NCBI GenBank assembly: GCA_021791715.1
Contig: JAJYWB010000008.1
Coordinates: 51,576-115,575 of the forward strand
Reading direction: 5' to 3'
Source of the DNA: Planctomycetota bacterium
Lineage (GTDB): Bacteria; Planctomycetota; Planctomycetia; Isosphaerales; Isosphaeraceae
Length of the DNA: 64,000 nucleotides
Positions 46,783 to 55,664 of this stretch are shown here, one piece after another. Every line of letters begins with the position of its first letter. The stretch's first letter is position 1. The notes under the pieces are model-generated. The model did not search any database. It worked only from the letters and a program-made list of their open reading frames with translations, and was not told where the DNA came from. The translations under genes were made by a program, and so were the position numbers.

Positions 46783-47501
46783 TGTGATGAGAACCCGTTC
46801 ATACGCTTGAGTTTGCGAATCAGCCGATCTTTGAACCGCTTCACGTACTTTCGTCGATCTTGATCGCCGAGATGCGCGATCGCGAGAGCCTCGGCGAACG
46901 TTTCGGTGTCGTGGACGCCTTGACAGATTCGATCGAAAACGATCGCTTCACGCGTTGAGAGTCGAGAACGAATCGCCTCGATCCGCTCGATTTGGATTCG
47001 CCGTTCCTCGGCTCGTTCGAGCGAAATCGAGGGGTCGTCGTCATCCCTCCATATGAAATTCGAGTCGAGTTTGTCGAGTTCGACAAAATTCCTCGAAAGT
47101 TTTCCAAGTTTCTTTTGGACCGAGTACGATCGTCGGGAACGTCGGAGGTCTTTCACGTTACGATGCGCCGCGATGAAGAGATAATCGATCACATCGAGGC
47201 GATCGCGATTGTAACGGTCGGCGTGGTCGAGGAATTCGACGATCGCGTCCGCCGCGGCCGAGTCGCACGCGTCTTGATCTTCGCGAGGGTTGGCGGATCG
47301 AACGCGCCGCGATAAGCGATCAAGCGTCGCTTGCGCGAACGCTTCGCGCGCCGAATGATCTCCCGCTCGCACGCGTACGACGAGCGCGAGCAATCGATCG
47401 TCGTAAGAAACGAATGGTCGAACCATCGTCCCTCGTTCCGCAAGGGTGACGAATGCGAGCGTTAATGCGACCCGAACGATCTGAATCAAGCCGGGATTCA
47501 T
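46779..47501 (-). CDS. Cassette unit 2, A: ECF-like sigma factor
   Basis: A 240-aa protein from the ATG at 47501 behind GGAGATATC, nearly identical to units 4 and 5. Region 2-like (VIDYLFIAAHRNVKDLRRSR) and region 4-like (RLSTREAIVFDRICQGVHDT) segments are present. Its stop overlaps the start of the broken B gene. Because the downstream B is not intact, this copy may still act on promoters of the other cassettes if the near-identical sigma proteins share specificity. Confidence 0.76.
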   Translation of the reverse strand: MNPGLIQIVRVALTLAFVTLAERGTMVRPFVSYDDRLLALVVRVRAGDHSAREAFAQATLDRLSRRVRSANPREDQDACDSAAADAIVEFLDHADRYNRDRLDVIDYLFIAAHRNVKDLRRSRRSYSVQKKLGKLSRNFVELDKLDSNFIWRDDDDPSISLERAEERRIQIERIEAIRSRLSTREAIVFDRICQGVHDTETFAEALAIAHLGDQDRRKYVKRFKDRLIRKLKRMNGFSSQ

Positions 47502-47868
47502 GATATCTCCGTGTCGGCCTCGAATCAAGTATGGATGTCCGAGCGAGCGGCGAGTCGTTCTGGTCGCGTCGATCGGAACGCACAGATCTTCGGTGGCGAC
47601 AGTGGGACGACGCGATCAAGGTCGAATTCGCCCGATTTCCAACGGGAAAGTCCCCAGATTCGTGGTCGAGGTCTTGAAAGATTCGATAATGTCCCGACCT
47701 ATCCATGAACCTAATGAAAGAAAAGCTATGAAATATAAAACATAAAACAAAAAAACAGTATTATAGTAAAAGTTATAGCAAAATACAAATTACAAGATAT
47801 AGTACCCTGGAATCGGTGAAAGTTCTCCATCATCGTACCGGACGCGACGGATATCCGCACTAAATGGA
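47502..47868 (-). other. Unit 2 upstream region with degenerate GT39 remnant
   Basis: The minus strand near 47620-47660 reads GLSRWKSGEFDL, matching GLFHWKTGEFGLY of the GT39 fragment at 37777-38211, but the surrounding frame is lost. Positions 47505-47580 closely match the sequence just upstream of the unit 5 sigma gene (GAGCGGCGAGTCGTTCTGGT). About 47705-47805 is very A/T-rich and may hold a promoter. Confidence 0.6.
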
Positions 47869-48954
47869 TCAAGACGAACTGAGACGCCGGATCGTCGCTC
47901 GTCTATGATAAATCACGGCGATAAAAACGCATAAGATTAGAATCGTTGAACCAAGACCAAGTAGGAATGATTTTCGAGCGATAGAGAACGGCCTTCTCGA
48001 AGTCAAATTCCTAGAACGATCGGAGGGTTCTTTATAAGATTTCAGAATCTCGCCGTTTTTCATGACGTAGACGAGAGCTCCGGGAGCGAATGGAACGTCT
48101 CGAAAGAGTTCGACCGGATGTTTCGGGTTAAGACTGATAACATTCGTTTTATATTTTTCCACGCTTCCTAATCTTTGCTCGCCTTCTCTCAATCGGAGTT
48201 CATCATAAATCCGATATTCGACTTCGATCGGAAACCACACGCCTTGTTCAATTTCTTTGAATTCGACGACTCGGAATTCCTCGATCGGTAAGCTTTTTGA
48301 GTAGCGGAACGCGTATCCGATCGATCGAATCGGAATATAGTTGCGATCATGCGCCAGCCATGTTATTTCATAATCACCTTCCGAAGGCTTGGAAATATTC
48401 GGTATCCAGAGTTCCACGCCGATTTTGGAGCACGCGAATCCATCGACGATTTCTTCACCCAAATAGCGCGCTCGACTATCCGTATCGCGGAATCCTGGAT
48501 TGAGTTTCACGCCGTTGTTCCGTAAAAAGTCGGAAAGAGGAAACGAATGCCCGACTCTTTTGAGGTGGAGATTATGCGGTGATTGAACGCATTCAAACGG
48601 ACCTTCGTCGATATTGGCGATTTTATCGTTCTGAATCGCTCTTCGCGTGGTCCCGTCGTACCCGAGGGAATCTTTCCAATGGATCTTCTCTCCGCCGATC
48701 GTCGATCCCTCGGTTCGAGATTGAAGATAAATCATAGAACCTTGTTTAATATAATGGATACGATCGAACTGGTGACGAATGATCTGTGGAACCGCGTCGT
48801 CGCCTTCTTTCGATTCGAGGATAAATTCTTGATCAAATTCGATGTCGTCGTAGAGTTTCTCGTTCGATCGGACGTTTTCGACGACCTTCTCCAGATCGAG
48901 TTCATTGTGATCGAAACTCACGTACATCAAACATAGAAAAGATAACGCATGCAT
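47869..48954 (-). CDS. Cassette unit 1, D protein (exported, C-terminal anchor)
   Basis: This 361-aa protein has a very short signal-like N-terminus (MHALSFLCLMYVS), the D landmarks LEKVVENVRSNEKLYDDIEF, TWLAHDRNYIPIR and FKEIEQGVWFPIE, then VYVMKNGEILKSY and a terminal membrane helix (FLLGLGSTILILCVFIAVIY) with basic tail. It belongs to the D family but forms its own branch. No B or sigma gene precedes it; only a remnant of a C gene does. No strong ribosome site is seen. Confidence 0.7.
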   Translation of the reverse strand: MHALSFLCLMYVSFDHNELDLEKVVENVRSNEKLYDDIEFDQEFILESKEGDDAVPQIIRHQFDRIHYIKQGSMIYLQSRTEGSTIGGEKIHWKDSLGYDGTTRRAIQNDKIANIDEGPFECVQSPHNLHLKRVGHSFPLSDFLRNNGVKLNPGFRDTDSRARYLGEEIVDGFACSKIGVELWIPNISKPSEGDYEITWLAHDRNYIPIRSIGYAFRYSKSLPIEEFRVVEFKEIEQGVWFPIEVEYRIYDELRLREGEQRLGSVEKYKTNVISLNPKHPVELFRDVPFAPGALVYVMKNGEILKSYKEPSDRSRNLTSRRPFSIARKSFLLGLGSTILILCVFIAVIYHRRATIRRLSSS

Positions 48955-48997
48955 GGTCGGCTATTCCTGTACTCATTGAGCGATTGTTTGAAAGTAT

Positions 48998-49168
48998 TCA
49001 CATACAAGTCGCAGCCGCGTAAAGGTATTTTCCTGAGTATTTATACCCTCCCTTTGATCCGCAAATGCAATTGCTGGTATAATTGCATTGAAAATTCACG
49101 GCTTTTCCGCGGATCCAGCCGGTCCCGCCGGTCGAGCACGCTTGAACGTCGTTTACCGAATAGATATC
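48998..49168 (-). pseudogene. Cassette unit 1, C: remnant of a cysteine-rich gene
   Basis: The minus strand reads a cysteine-bearing tail (VQACSTGGTGWI, then FQCNYTSNCICGSKGG and YLYAAATCM, stop) located directly upstream of D, where all other units have their C gene. An in-frame stop lies just upstream and no start or signal peptide remains. The end AAATCM recalls AAYMCY and YYATCTP of other C proteins. The region 49172-49259 shows nothing more. Confidence 0.5.
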
Positions 49169-49259
49169 TTATTTCATTACGTGTTCCGCGGCGATTCCTC
49201 CTTCGGGATGAATTTCTCGGCTGATTTTCCACGATCTATTCGATTGTTCTCGACCCGGT

Positions 49260-51017
49260 TTACGATTCGGGCGCGGGGGGATTGGTTTTGTCGGCTTGCT
49301 CGCGTTTCGGTTCGGAGGCGGCGTCGGGTACGGCGTCGGCTTTGGGAGTCGCTTTGTCTTTCGTCGAGTCGTCGCCGGTTTCGGCCGCGGGTTTGGGAGA
49401 ACGCGCCGCGAGTTCGAGTTTCGCTTTCGTGATTATGTCGCTCAGTTCGGGATATTTTTCATATTCTTTGATCGTTTCTTCTTGAATTCGATTGGCGTCG
49501 GCGAGGCGGCCGTTGATCACGAGATCCTCGGCTTGTTTGAGTTGTTTTTCGACCTCGGCGCGGCGGTCGTCGATTTTTTTATCGAGTTGATCGGCGCGTT
49601 CGCGTGCGAGCAGGTACCAGCCCCGTTCGGCTCGGTCGTTTTTGAGCGCGTCGGCGAGTCCGCGCCATAATTTGACGGCGTCGACGTCGCGGTGTTCTTT
49701 GATATCTTGTGCGACTTTTTCGAACACCTCGTAATACATTTGTTCGGTTTGGCCTTTGGGTCGGCTGAAACTCGTGAGGTTGCGGTTTTCGATCACGCCG
49801 GCTCGGCTTCGGGCCTTTTCGATCGCGATCCGGTCGAGCCAGGGTTCGGTTTTATCGCGGTAAGGGTGATTGGGGAAACGGCGTTCGAGTTCGTCGAGAT
49901 AATCGGTTTTGGCGGTGATCCAATCGCTGTATTGCGTGCTCGCCATCAGCGGCTCGGCCTGTTTGACGAGATAGCCGGCGCTCGGCGGCCACAAGAAATA
50001 CGCGATCGCTCCGCCGACGATCAACAAAAGCGCGACGAGCGAGGCGGTTTCGACCTGTCCTCGCGTGATCGGAAAATCGTTTGAAGATTTCTTTTTCTTC
50101 TTTGGTTTTGAATCTTGTTTTGTCAATTTACTTGTGGATTTGCCGATATCGACGGTGGGCATCTCGGCTCGTACCATCGCGATCGCCTCGTTGCGCGACG
50201 CTTTATCGCGGAGGTCGCGGAGCGATTGTTCGACCGCCTGCGCGTCCCACGGGCGGGCGGTGGGGTCTTTGGCCATCATCGCGAAGACGAGGTCGTCGAG
50301 CGCCTTGGGGATCTCTGGATTTTTATCGCTCACCCGCGGCGGAACGGCGGTTAAATGCGCGTGCATCAGCGCCGCGACCGACCCCGCGGCGAAAGGGGGT
50401 TTGCCCGTAAGCATCTGAAACATCAGAATGCCCAAAGCATATAAGTCTGTTTTGTGGCTGACTTCGGGCGTGCCGCGAATTTGTTCGGGCGCCATGTAGG
50501 CCGCGGTGCCGAGGGTTCGGCCGGGGTCGGTGAGCGCGGTGGCGTCGAGATCTTTGGCGATGCCGAAATCGGCGAGTTTGATTTGTCCCTCTTCGTTGAT
50601 CATGAGGTTCGAGGGTTTGAGGTCGCGGTGGACGACGCCTCGTTCATGAGCGTATTGGAGCGCCTCGCATGTTTGGATGGCGAGATCGACGGTTTCGAGC
50701 CAGGGGAGGTATTCTTTTTCTTCGAGGAGCGTTTCGAGCGTTTTCCCCGCGACGTATTCCATCGCGAAGTACGCGGTTCCCTGGTAGCGGCCGACGGCGA
50801 GGAGGCGGACGATATTGGGGTGACGGAATTGTTGAAGGATCTCGGACTCGCGTTTGAAGCGTTCGGCGGCGTTGCCTCGTTGCGCGTATTCGGTGGTGAT
50901 CAGCTTGATCGCCGCGGGGCGTCCGGTGTTGACGTTCGTCCCTTTGAAGACGACTCCCATCGCTCCCGCGCCGAGTTTCGCCTCGATTTGAAACGATCCC
51001 AGCTTCTGGCCGATCAT
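49260..51017 (-). CDS. Membrane-anchored Ser/Thr protein kinase
   Basis: The ATG at 51017 is preferred to 51110 because AGGGTG lies about nine bases upstream and the kinase domain starts at once: LGSFQIEAKLGAGAMGVVFKG (ATP loop), AAIKLI lysine, HRDLKPSNLM catalytic loop, ADFGIA and MAPEQI. A basic Lys-rich stretch (PKKKKKSS) and a membrane helix (ASLVALLLIVGGAIAYFLW, about residue 340) follow. The outer C-terminal domain is helical, with possible TPR-like repeats, and ends in a charged Ala/Pro-rich tail. A PknB-type sensor kinase is likely; the signal is unknown. It is upstream of the cassette array on the same strand, but a direct link is not shown. Confidence 0.9.
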   Translation of the reverse strand: MIGQKLGSFQIEAKLGAGAMGVVFKGTNVNTGRPAAIKLITTEYAQRGNAAERFKRESEILQQFRHPNIVRLLAVGRYQGTAYFAMEYVAGKTLETLLEEKEYLPWLETVDLAIQTCEALQYAHERGVVHRDLKPSNLMINEEGQIKLADFGIAKDLDATALTDPGRTLGTAAYMAPEQIRGTPEVSHKTDLYALGILMFQMLTGKPPFAAGSVAALMHAHLTAVPPRVSDKNPEIPKALDDLVFAMMAKDPTARPWDAQAVEQSLRDLRDKASRNEAIAMVRAEMPTVDIGKSTSKLTKQDSKPKKKKKSSNDFPITRGQVETASLVALLLIVGGAIAYFLWPPSAGYLVKQAEPLMASTQYSDWITAKTDYLDELERRFPNHPYRDKTEPWLDRIAIEKARSRAGVIENRNLTSFSRPKGQTEQMYYEVFEKVAQDIKEHRDVDAVKLWRGLADALKNDRAERGWYLLARERADQLDKKIDDRRAEVEKQLKQAEDLVINGRLADANRIQEETIKEYEKYPELSDIITKAKLELAARSPKPAAETGDDSTKDKATPKADAVPDAASEPKREQADKTNPPAPES

Positions 51018-51117
51018 CGTTCGACACCCTGAAAGATTTGAGTCGATCGCTTGACAGAGATTTTCGGCCCCGACGCGGCGATCGTGTTCGAGCGATCGCC
51101 GCGGGGCCATGAGACGG

Positions 51118-53262
51118 TTACTTGCCGACCTCGCACGGCAATCCGCCGGCGGCGGGGAGGTACGCGTTTTGCACGTAATCCATCACCATCCGGTCGGCGT
51201 TGAAGCGCCACGCGAGCGACCGAAGCGCAGCCTTCTGGCGTTTGATCCAGCCGCGAGGCAGATTGGACGCGTCCCGATCATAATAAAGCGGCACAACTTC
51301 ATTTGTCAACGTTTCGAGCAGGTCGCGATGGTCGCGCTCGTCCTGGGTCGCGGGGTTCGAGTGCGAACGCCCCCGGCCGATCGCGAAACCGTTCGATCCG
51401 TCGTAAGCCTCGGCCCACCACCCATCCAAAATTGAACAATTGAGCACGCCGTTAAGCAAGGCCTTCTCGCCCGAGGTTCCGCTCGCCTCCTGCGGTCTGC
51501 GGGGGTTGTTGAGCCAAACGTCGACCCCCTGGACGAGTTGACGCGCGGTGTTCATATCATAATCTTCAATGAACACAAGCCGATGCGAGAAGCGGTCGTC
51601 GCGGGCCATGCGGGCGATCGCCTGGATCAGTTCTTTGCCGAGGTGATCCTCGGGATGCGCCTTGCCGGCGAAGACGAGTTGGATCGGCCGATCGGTGGAA
51701 TTGACGATCCGGGCGATCCTTTCGGCGTCGAGCAAGACGAGCCCCGCGCGTTTATAGGTGGCGAAGCGGCGCGCGAAGCCGAGCGTGAGGACCTCGAGAT
51801 CGAGCGCCTGGCTCACTTTTTCGAGAATCTCGGGGGGTTCGTTCCGTTTTTGGTACTGTTCGACGAGGCGACGGCGGACGAATTCGATCATCTGCGCCTT
51901 GAGGATCTGGTGCGTTTCCCAAAGCTCCCCCTCCTCGATTTTGTGAACGTCCGACCAGACGTCGGGATGCCGCATGCGGCGTTCCCAGCCTCCGCCGAGA
52001 TAGCTGTTGTAAATGACGAGCATCTGCGGAGCGATCCACGAAAGCGCGTGGACGCCGTTGGTGATGTGTCCGATCGGCACTTGTTCTTCGGAAAGTTGAG
52101 GGTAGAGGGGCTGCCACATGCGCCGCGAGACCTGGCCGTGGAGCGCGCTTACGCCGTTGGCGTGGCGAGAAAGCTTTAGTGCGAGAACGGTCATGCAGAA
52201 CGGTTCGCCGCCGTCTCCCGGGAAGACGCGACCGAGCCCCATGAAGTCTTCGTGCGAGAGCCTGAGGCTTTCGCGGATTTTGCCGAGGTGTTCTTCGATC
52301 AGCGACGCGCCGAAGCGGTCGTGTCCCGCGGCGACGGGGGTGTGGGTGGTGAAGACGGTACGCGCCGCGACGTCGCGGACGGCTTCTCCGAAGGGGATCT
52401 CCTCGGATTCCATCATGAACCGGATCATCTCGAGGACGGCGAAAGCGCTATGACCTTCATTCAAGTGTAAAATCGACGGATCGATGTTGAGCGCCTGGAG
52501 GGCGCGGACTCCGCCGACGCCGAGGAGGAGTTCCTGGCGGATGCGGACGCGGGCGTCGCCGCCGTAGAGCCTCGCGGTGAGTGCGCGATCGGACTCGTTG
52601 TTTTCGGGAACGTTCGAATCGAGCAGGATGAGCGAGGTGCGACCGACCTCGACGCGCCAAACCCGCGCCTGAAGCAGCCCGTTCTGGGTTTCAATCCGCA
52701 CCATCACGGGTTTGCCGTCGGCGCCGAGCGCGGGATCGACCGGGAGGAGCGAAGGATCGGCGTTTAAATAATTCTCGATTTGCCAACCTTTATCGTCGAG
52801 CGACTGGCGAAAATATCCTTGCGCATAAAAGAGGCCGATGCCGACGAGGGGGACGCCGAGATCGCTGGCGCTTTTGAGGTGATCGCCGGCGAGGACTCCG
52901 AGGCCTCCCGAGTAGATCGGCAGGCTTTCGTGGATGCCGAACTCGGCCGAGAAGTACGCGACGGGGCGGGCTCGGAACATCGACGCGTAGGTGGCGCCCC
53001 AGGAGTCGTCGTTTTTGAGGTATTCGTTGAGGCGACGGAAGGCGTAATCGACGCGGGAGTGGAGCGCCATCTCGGACGCTCGTTTGGAGAGTTGGTCGTG
53101 CGAGAGCCGCTGGAGGAACTCGACGGGGTTGTGACCGGTTTGGCGCCAGAGCGTCGGGTCGAGTTCGCGGAACATCTCGACGACGTTGGGCTGCCATGTC
53201 CACCAGAAGTTGCGCGCCAGTTCCCTTAGCTTTTCGAGTAGATCGGCCTGACCCCAGATCAT
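51118..53262 (-). CDS. glgP: Alpha-glucan phosphorylase
   Basis: The ATG at 53262 (GGGAG seven bases upstream) gives 714 aa, the usual size of the shorter TIGR02094-type phosphorylases. Motifs: NFWWTWQPN at the start, YFSAEFGIHESLPIYSGGLG, LHLNEGHSAF, RFATYKRAGLVL and SGTSGEKALLNG, whose lysine (about K600) is the PLP-binding residue by alignment with classical phosphorylases. It releases glucose-1-phosphate from glycogen or maltodextrin. It is in a minus-strand group with a Ser/Thr kinase and an SDR; spacing does not force one operon. Confidence 0.93.
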   Translation of the reverse strand: MIWGQADLLEKLRELARNFWWTWQPNVVEMFRELDPTLWRQTGHNPVEFLQRLSHDQLSKRASEMALHSRVDYAFRRLNEYLKNDDSWGATYASMFRARPVAYFSAEFGIHESLPIYSGGLGVLAGDHLKSASDLGVPLVGIGLFYAQGYFRQSLDDKGWQIENYLNADPSLLPVDPALGADGKPVMVRIETQNGLLQARVWRVEVGRTSLILLDSNVPENNESDRALTARLYGGDARVRIRQELLLGVGGVRALQALNIDPSILHLNEGHSAFAVLEMIRFMMESEEIPFGEAVRDVAARTVFTTHTPVAAGHDRFGASLIEEHLGKIRESLRLSHEDFMGLGRVFPGDGGEPFCMTVLALKLSRHANGVSALHGQVSRRMWQPLYPQLSEEQVPIGHITNGVHALSWIAPQMLVIYNSYLGGGWERRMRHPDVWSDVHKIEEGELWETHQILKAQMIEFVRRRLVEQYQKRNEPPEILEKVSQALDLEVLTLGFARRFATYKRAGLVLLDAERIARIVNSTDRPIQLVFAGKAHPEDHLGKELIQAIARMARDDRFSHRLVFIEDYDMNTARQLVQGVDVWLNNPRRPQEASGTSGEKALLNGVLNCSILDGWWAEAYDGSNGFAIGRGRSHSNPATQDERDHRDLLETLTNEVVPLYYDRDASNLPRGWIKRQKAALRSLAWRFNADRMVMDYVQNAYLPAAGGLPCEVGK

Positions 53263-53404
53263 GAACAGCTCCCGTTCTTCGAGCACCCCAAAACGGACGA
53301 GCCGCCGCCGGCTTCCGTCCCCGATTTGGGAAACGAACAGTATGGACGATCGCGGTTCCGCGGCCAAGACCCGTCGGCGGCGACGCGGAGCGTTCCGTTA
53401 AGGT

Positions 53405-54172
53405 TCATAGCATCGCGGTGTAGCCGCCGTCGACCGCGACGGCGATTCCGGTGACGTAATGGCTTGCGGGAGACGCGAGCCAAACCGCGGTTCCGGCGAT
53501 ATCTTCGGGTTTTCCCCAACGACCGTGGGGGATCCGAGCGAGAACGCGTTCGTGAAGCCCTGAGATTTCGGCGCGGGCTCGCTCGGTGAGATCGGTATCG
53601 AACCAGCCGGGAAGGATCGCGTTGACCTGAATGTTATCCTCGGCCCACGCGAGAGCCAGGCTCTTGCTCAACTGAACGATCCCTCCCTTGCTCGTCGCGT
53701 AGGCGGCCGCGAACCCGGCGCCGAAAATCGAGGTCATGCTGCCGATATTGATGATCTTGCCGCCGCCGGATCGCTTGAACTCGGGATAAACCGCCTTCGA
53801 CATCAGAAACGCGCTCGTCAGGTTGACGTCGATCACCTTGCGCCAATCGTCCTCGCTCAAATCCTGCGGCGGCTTGCGGATGTTGATCCCCGCGTTGTTT
53901 ATCAAGATATCGATACGCTTCATGCGTGTAACGATTTCGCCGACGACGCGTTCGACCTGTGCGGAGTCGGAGACGTCGGCGATGAAGGGGAGGGCCTCGG
54001 CGCCGGTCGTCGTGGTGAGGTCGGCCGCGGCGGCATTGCTTTTGGCTTGATCGCGGCCGACGACGGCGATTTTGGCGCCCGCTTCGGCGAGGCCCCGAGC
54101 CATCCCCAGGCCGATTCCGCCGTTGCCGCCGGTCACGATCGCGACCTTACCCGCCAGATTGAATAAATTCAC
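53405..54172 (-). CDS. Short-chain dehydrogenase/reductase
   Basis: The open frame reaches 54328, but GTG at 54172 is the better start: it has GGAGG nine bases upstream and the family homology begins immediately, giving a normal 255 aa. Motifs: TGGNGGIG nucleotide loop, NNAG, IINIGSMTS, and the catalytic YATSK, all intact. C-terminal HYVTGIAVAVDGG is typical of classical SDRs such as gluconate 5-dehydrogenase or 3-oxoacyl-ACP reductase. Substrate cannot be told from sequence. Divergent from the M29 peptidase gene; the shared gap is about 246 bases. Confidence 0.9.
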   Translation of the reverse strand: MNLFNLAGKVAIVTGGNGGIGLGMARGLAEAGAKIAVVGRDQAKSNAAAADLTTTTGAEALPFIADVSDSAQVERVVGEIVTRMKRIDILINNAGINIRKPPQDLSEDDWRKVIDVNLTSAFLMSKAVYPEFKRSGGGKIINIGSMTSIFGAGFAAAYATSKGGIVQLSKSLALAWAEDNIQVNAILPGWFDTDLTERARAEISGLHERVLARIPHGRWGKPEDIAGTAVWLASPASHYVTGIAVAVDGGYTAML

Positions 54173-54418
54173 CGCGATTCGCCTCCGTTTGGCTCTGCGA
54201 GCGGGTTTTTTCGTCGGCTTTCGGCCGTGTTTTTCGGCGCGTCTCGCGATCTCGGCCGAACTCGACGCGATCGAGACGCTCGCTTCGTCCGAACGGTCGA
54301 CGTTGCTCGAATCACGCGATCCGAGCATAATACACGAGCCTTGACCCGAGCGAAAAGCTTAACGGACGCTCGAAACGGTCGCAATAATCCGCCCATCCCG
54401 CGCGAGAAAGTTGAAACG

Positions 54419-55534
54419 ATGCCCGATCCACGTTGGGAAACGCTCGCCGATACGCTGATCGGTCATTCGACGCGTTTACAAGCGGGCGAGGCGATCCTCG
54501 TCGAGTGTTTCGACCTCGAAGACATCACCCTCCCGCGCTTAATCGCGCGGAAAGCGGCCCGAATCGGCGCGCACGCGCTGATCGACGTGAAAGATTCGAG
54601 ATTGATGCGAGAACTCATCCTTCGCGGCTCGGAACCGCAAATGAAGCTCATCGGCGCGTTCGAATTGGCTCGGATGCAATCGGTTCAGGCGTACGTGGCG
54701 CTCCGCGGAGCGAGGAACGTCAACGAATTTTCGGATGTTCCCGCCGAAAAGATGAACATTTATAACACACATTATCTCAAGCCCGTTCATTTTGAAACGC
54801 GGGTGAAGAAAACGCGGTGGTGCGTGCTCAGGCTGCCGAACGCGAGCATGGCTCAACAGGCTGGGATGAGCACCGAGGGGTTCGAGGAGTTTTATTTCGA
54901 CGTATGCAATATCGATTATCCTAGATTGGCGCGGGCTCTTGAACCGCTGGTCGAGCGGATGGAGCGGGCGCGCGAGGTCGAGATCGTCGGTCCCGACACC
55001 GACTTGCGGTTTTCGATCGCGGGGATGCCCGCGATTCCGTGCGCCGGCGAGATGAACATTCCCGACGGCGAGGTCTTCACCGCTCCGGTTCGCGATTCGG
55101 TCGAGGGGAGGATTCGATTCAACACGCCGACGATTTATCAGGGCTCGTCGTTCGACGGAGTTCAGCTCGAATTTCAAAAAGGGAGAATCGTCCACGCCGA
55201 TTGTTCGGGCGGGGATGTCGAGAAGCTGCGGCGTATTTTGGCGAGCGACGAAGGCGCCTCGTATGTCGGCGAGTTCTCGCTCGGGTGCAACCCGAGGATT
55301 TTGGAGCCGATGCGCGATATTTTATTCGACGAGAAGATCGCCGGGAGCCTTCATCTCACGCCCGGAAACGCGTACGACGAGGCCGACAACGGAAATCGCT
55401 CGAAGATCCACTGGGATCTCGTGCTCATTCAGCGGGAGGATTACGGCGGCGGTTCGATCCTTTTCGACGGAACCCCCTTGAGGGTGAACGGTCGTTTCAT
55501 CCCCCCCGAATTGCAATCGCTTGATCCCGAATGA
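54419..55534 (+). CDS. Aminopeptidase, M29 family
   Basis: A 371-aa protein from the ATG at 54419. It resembles M29 (AmpS/PepS/thermophilic aminopeptidase T) metallopeptidases: RWETLADTLIGHSTRLQAGE near the start, the GPDTDLRFSIAG region, CAGEMNIPDGEVFTAPV with metal-binding Glu residues, and the HLTPGNAYDEAD and IHWDLVL segments bearing His/Asp ligands. Such enzymes remove N-terminal residues from peptides. The ribosome site is weak (GAGAAAG). The upstream shadow frame to 54227 is not supported. Confidence 0.88.
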   Translation: MPDPRWETLADTLIGHSTRLQAGEAILVECFDLEDITLPRLIARKAARIGAHALIDVKDSRLMRELILRGSEPQMKLIGAFELARMQSVQAYVALRGARNVNEFSDVPAEKMNIYNTHYLKPVHFETRVKKTRWCVLRLPNASMAQQAGMSTEGFEEFYFDVCNIDYPRLARALEPLVERMERAREVEIVGPDTDLRFSIAGMPAIPCAGEMNIPDGEVFTAPVRDSVEGRIRFNTPTIYQGSSFDGVQLEFQKGRIVHADCSGGDVEKLRRILASDEGASYVGEFSLGCNPRILEPMRDILFDEKIAGSLHLTPGNAYDEADNGNRSKIHWDLVLIQREDYGGGSILFDGTPLRVNGRFIPPELQSLDPE

Positions 55535-55664
55535 TATCTTGATACAAATAGGGTAAGGAGCTCGAAGATCGAACGACTTCCGGGGTTTGATTTGGGTCGA
55601 TCGGTCGGATCGCGCGAAGTCTTGATTTCGCGGGGACAATCCTTGTTTTGAGGAGGGGGACGAG

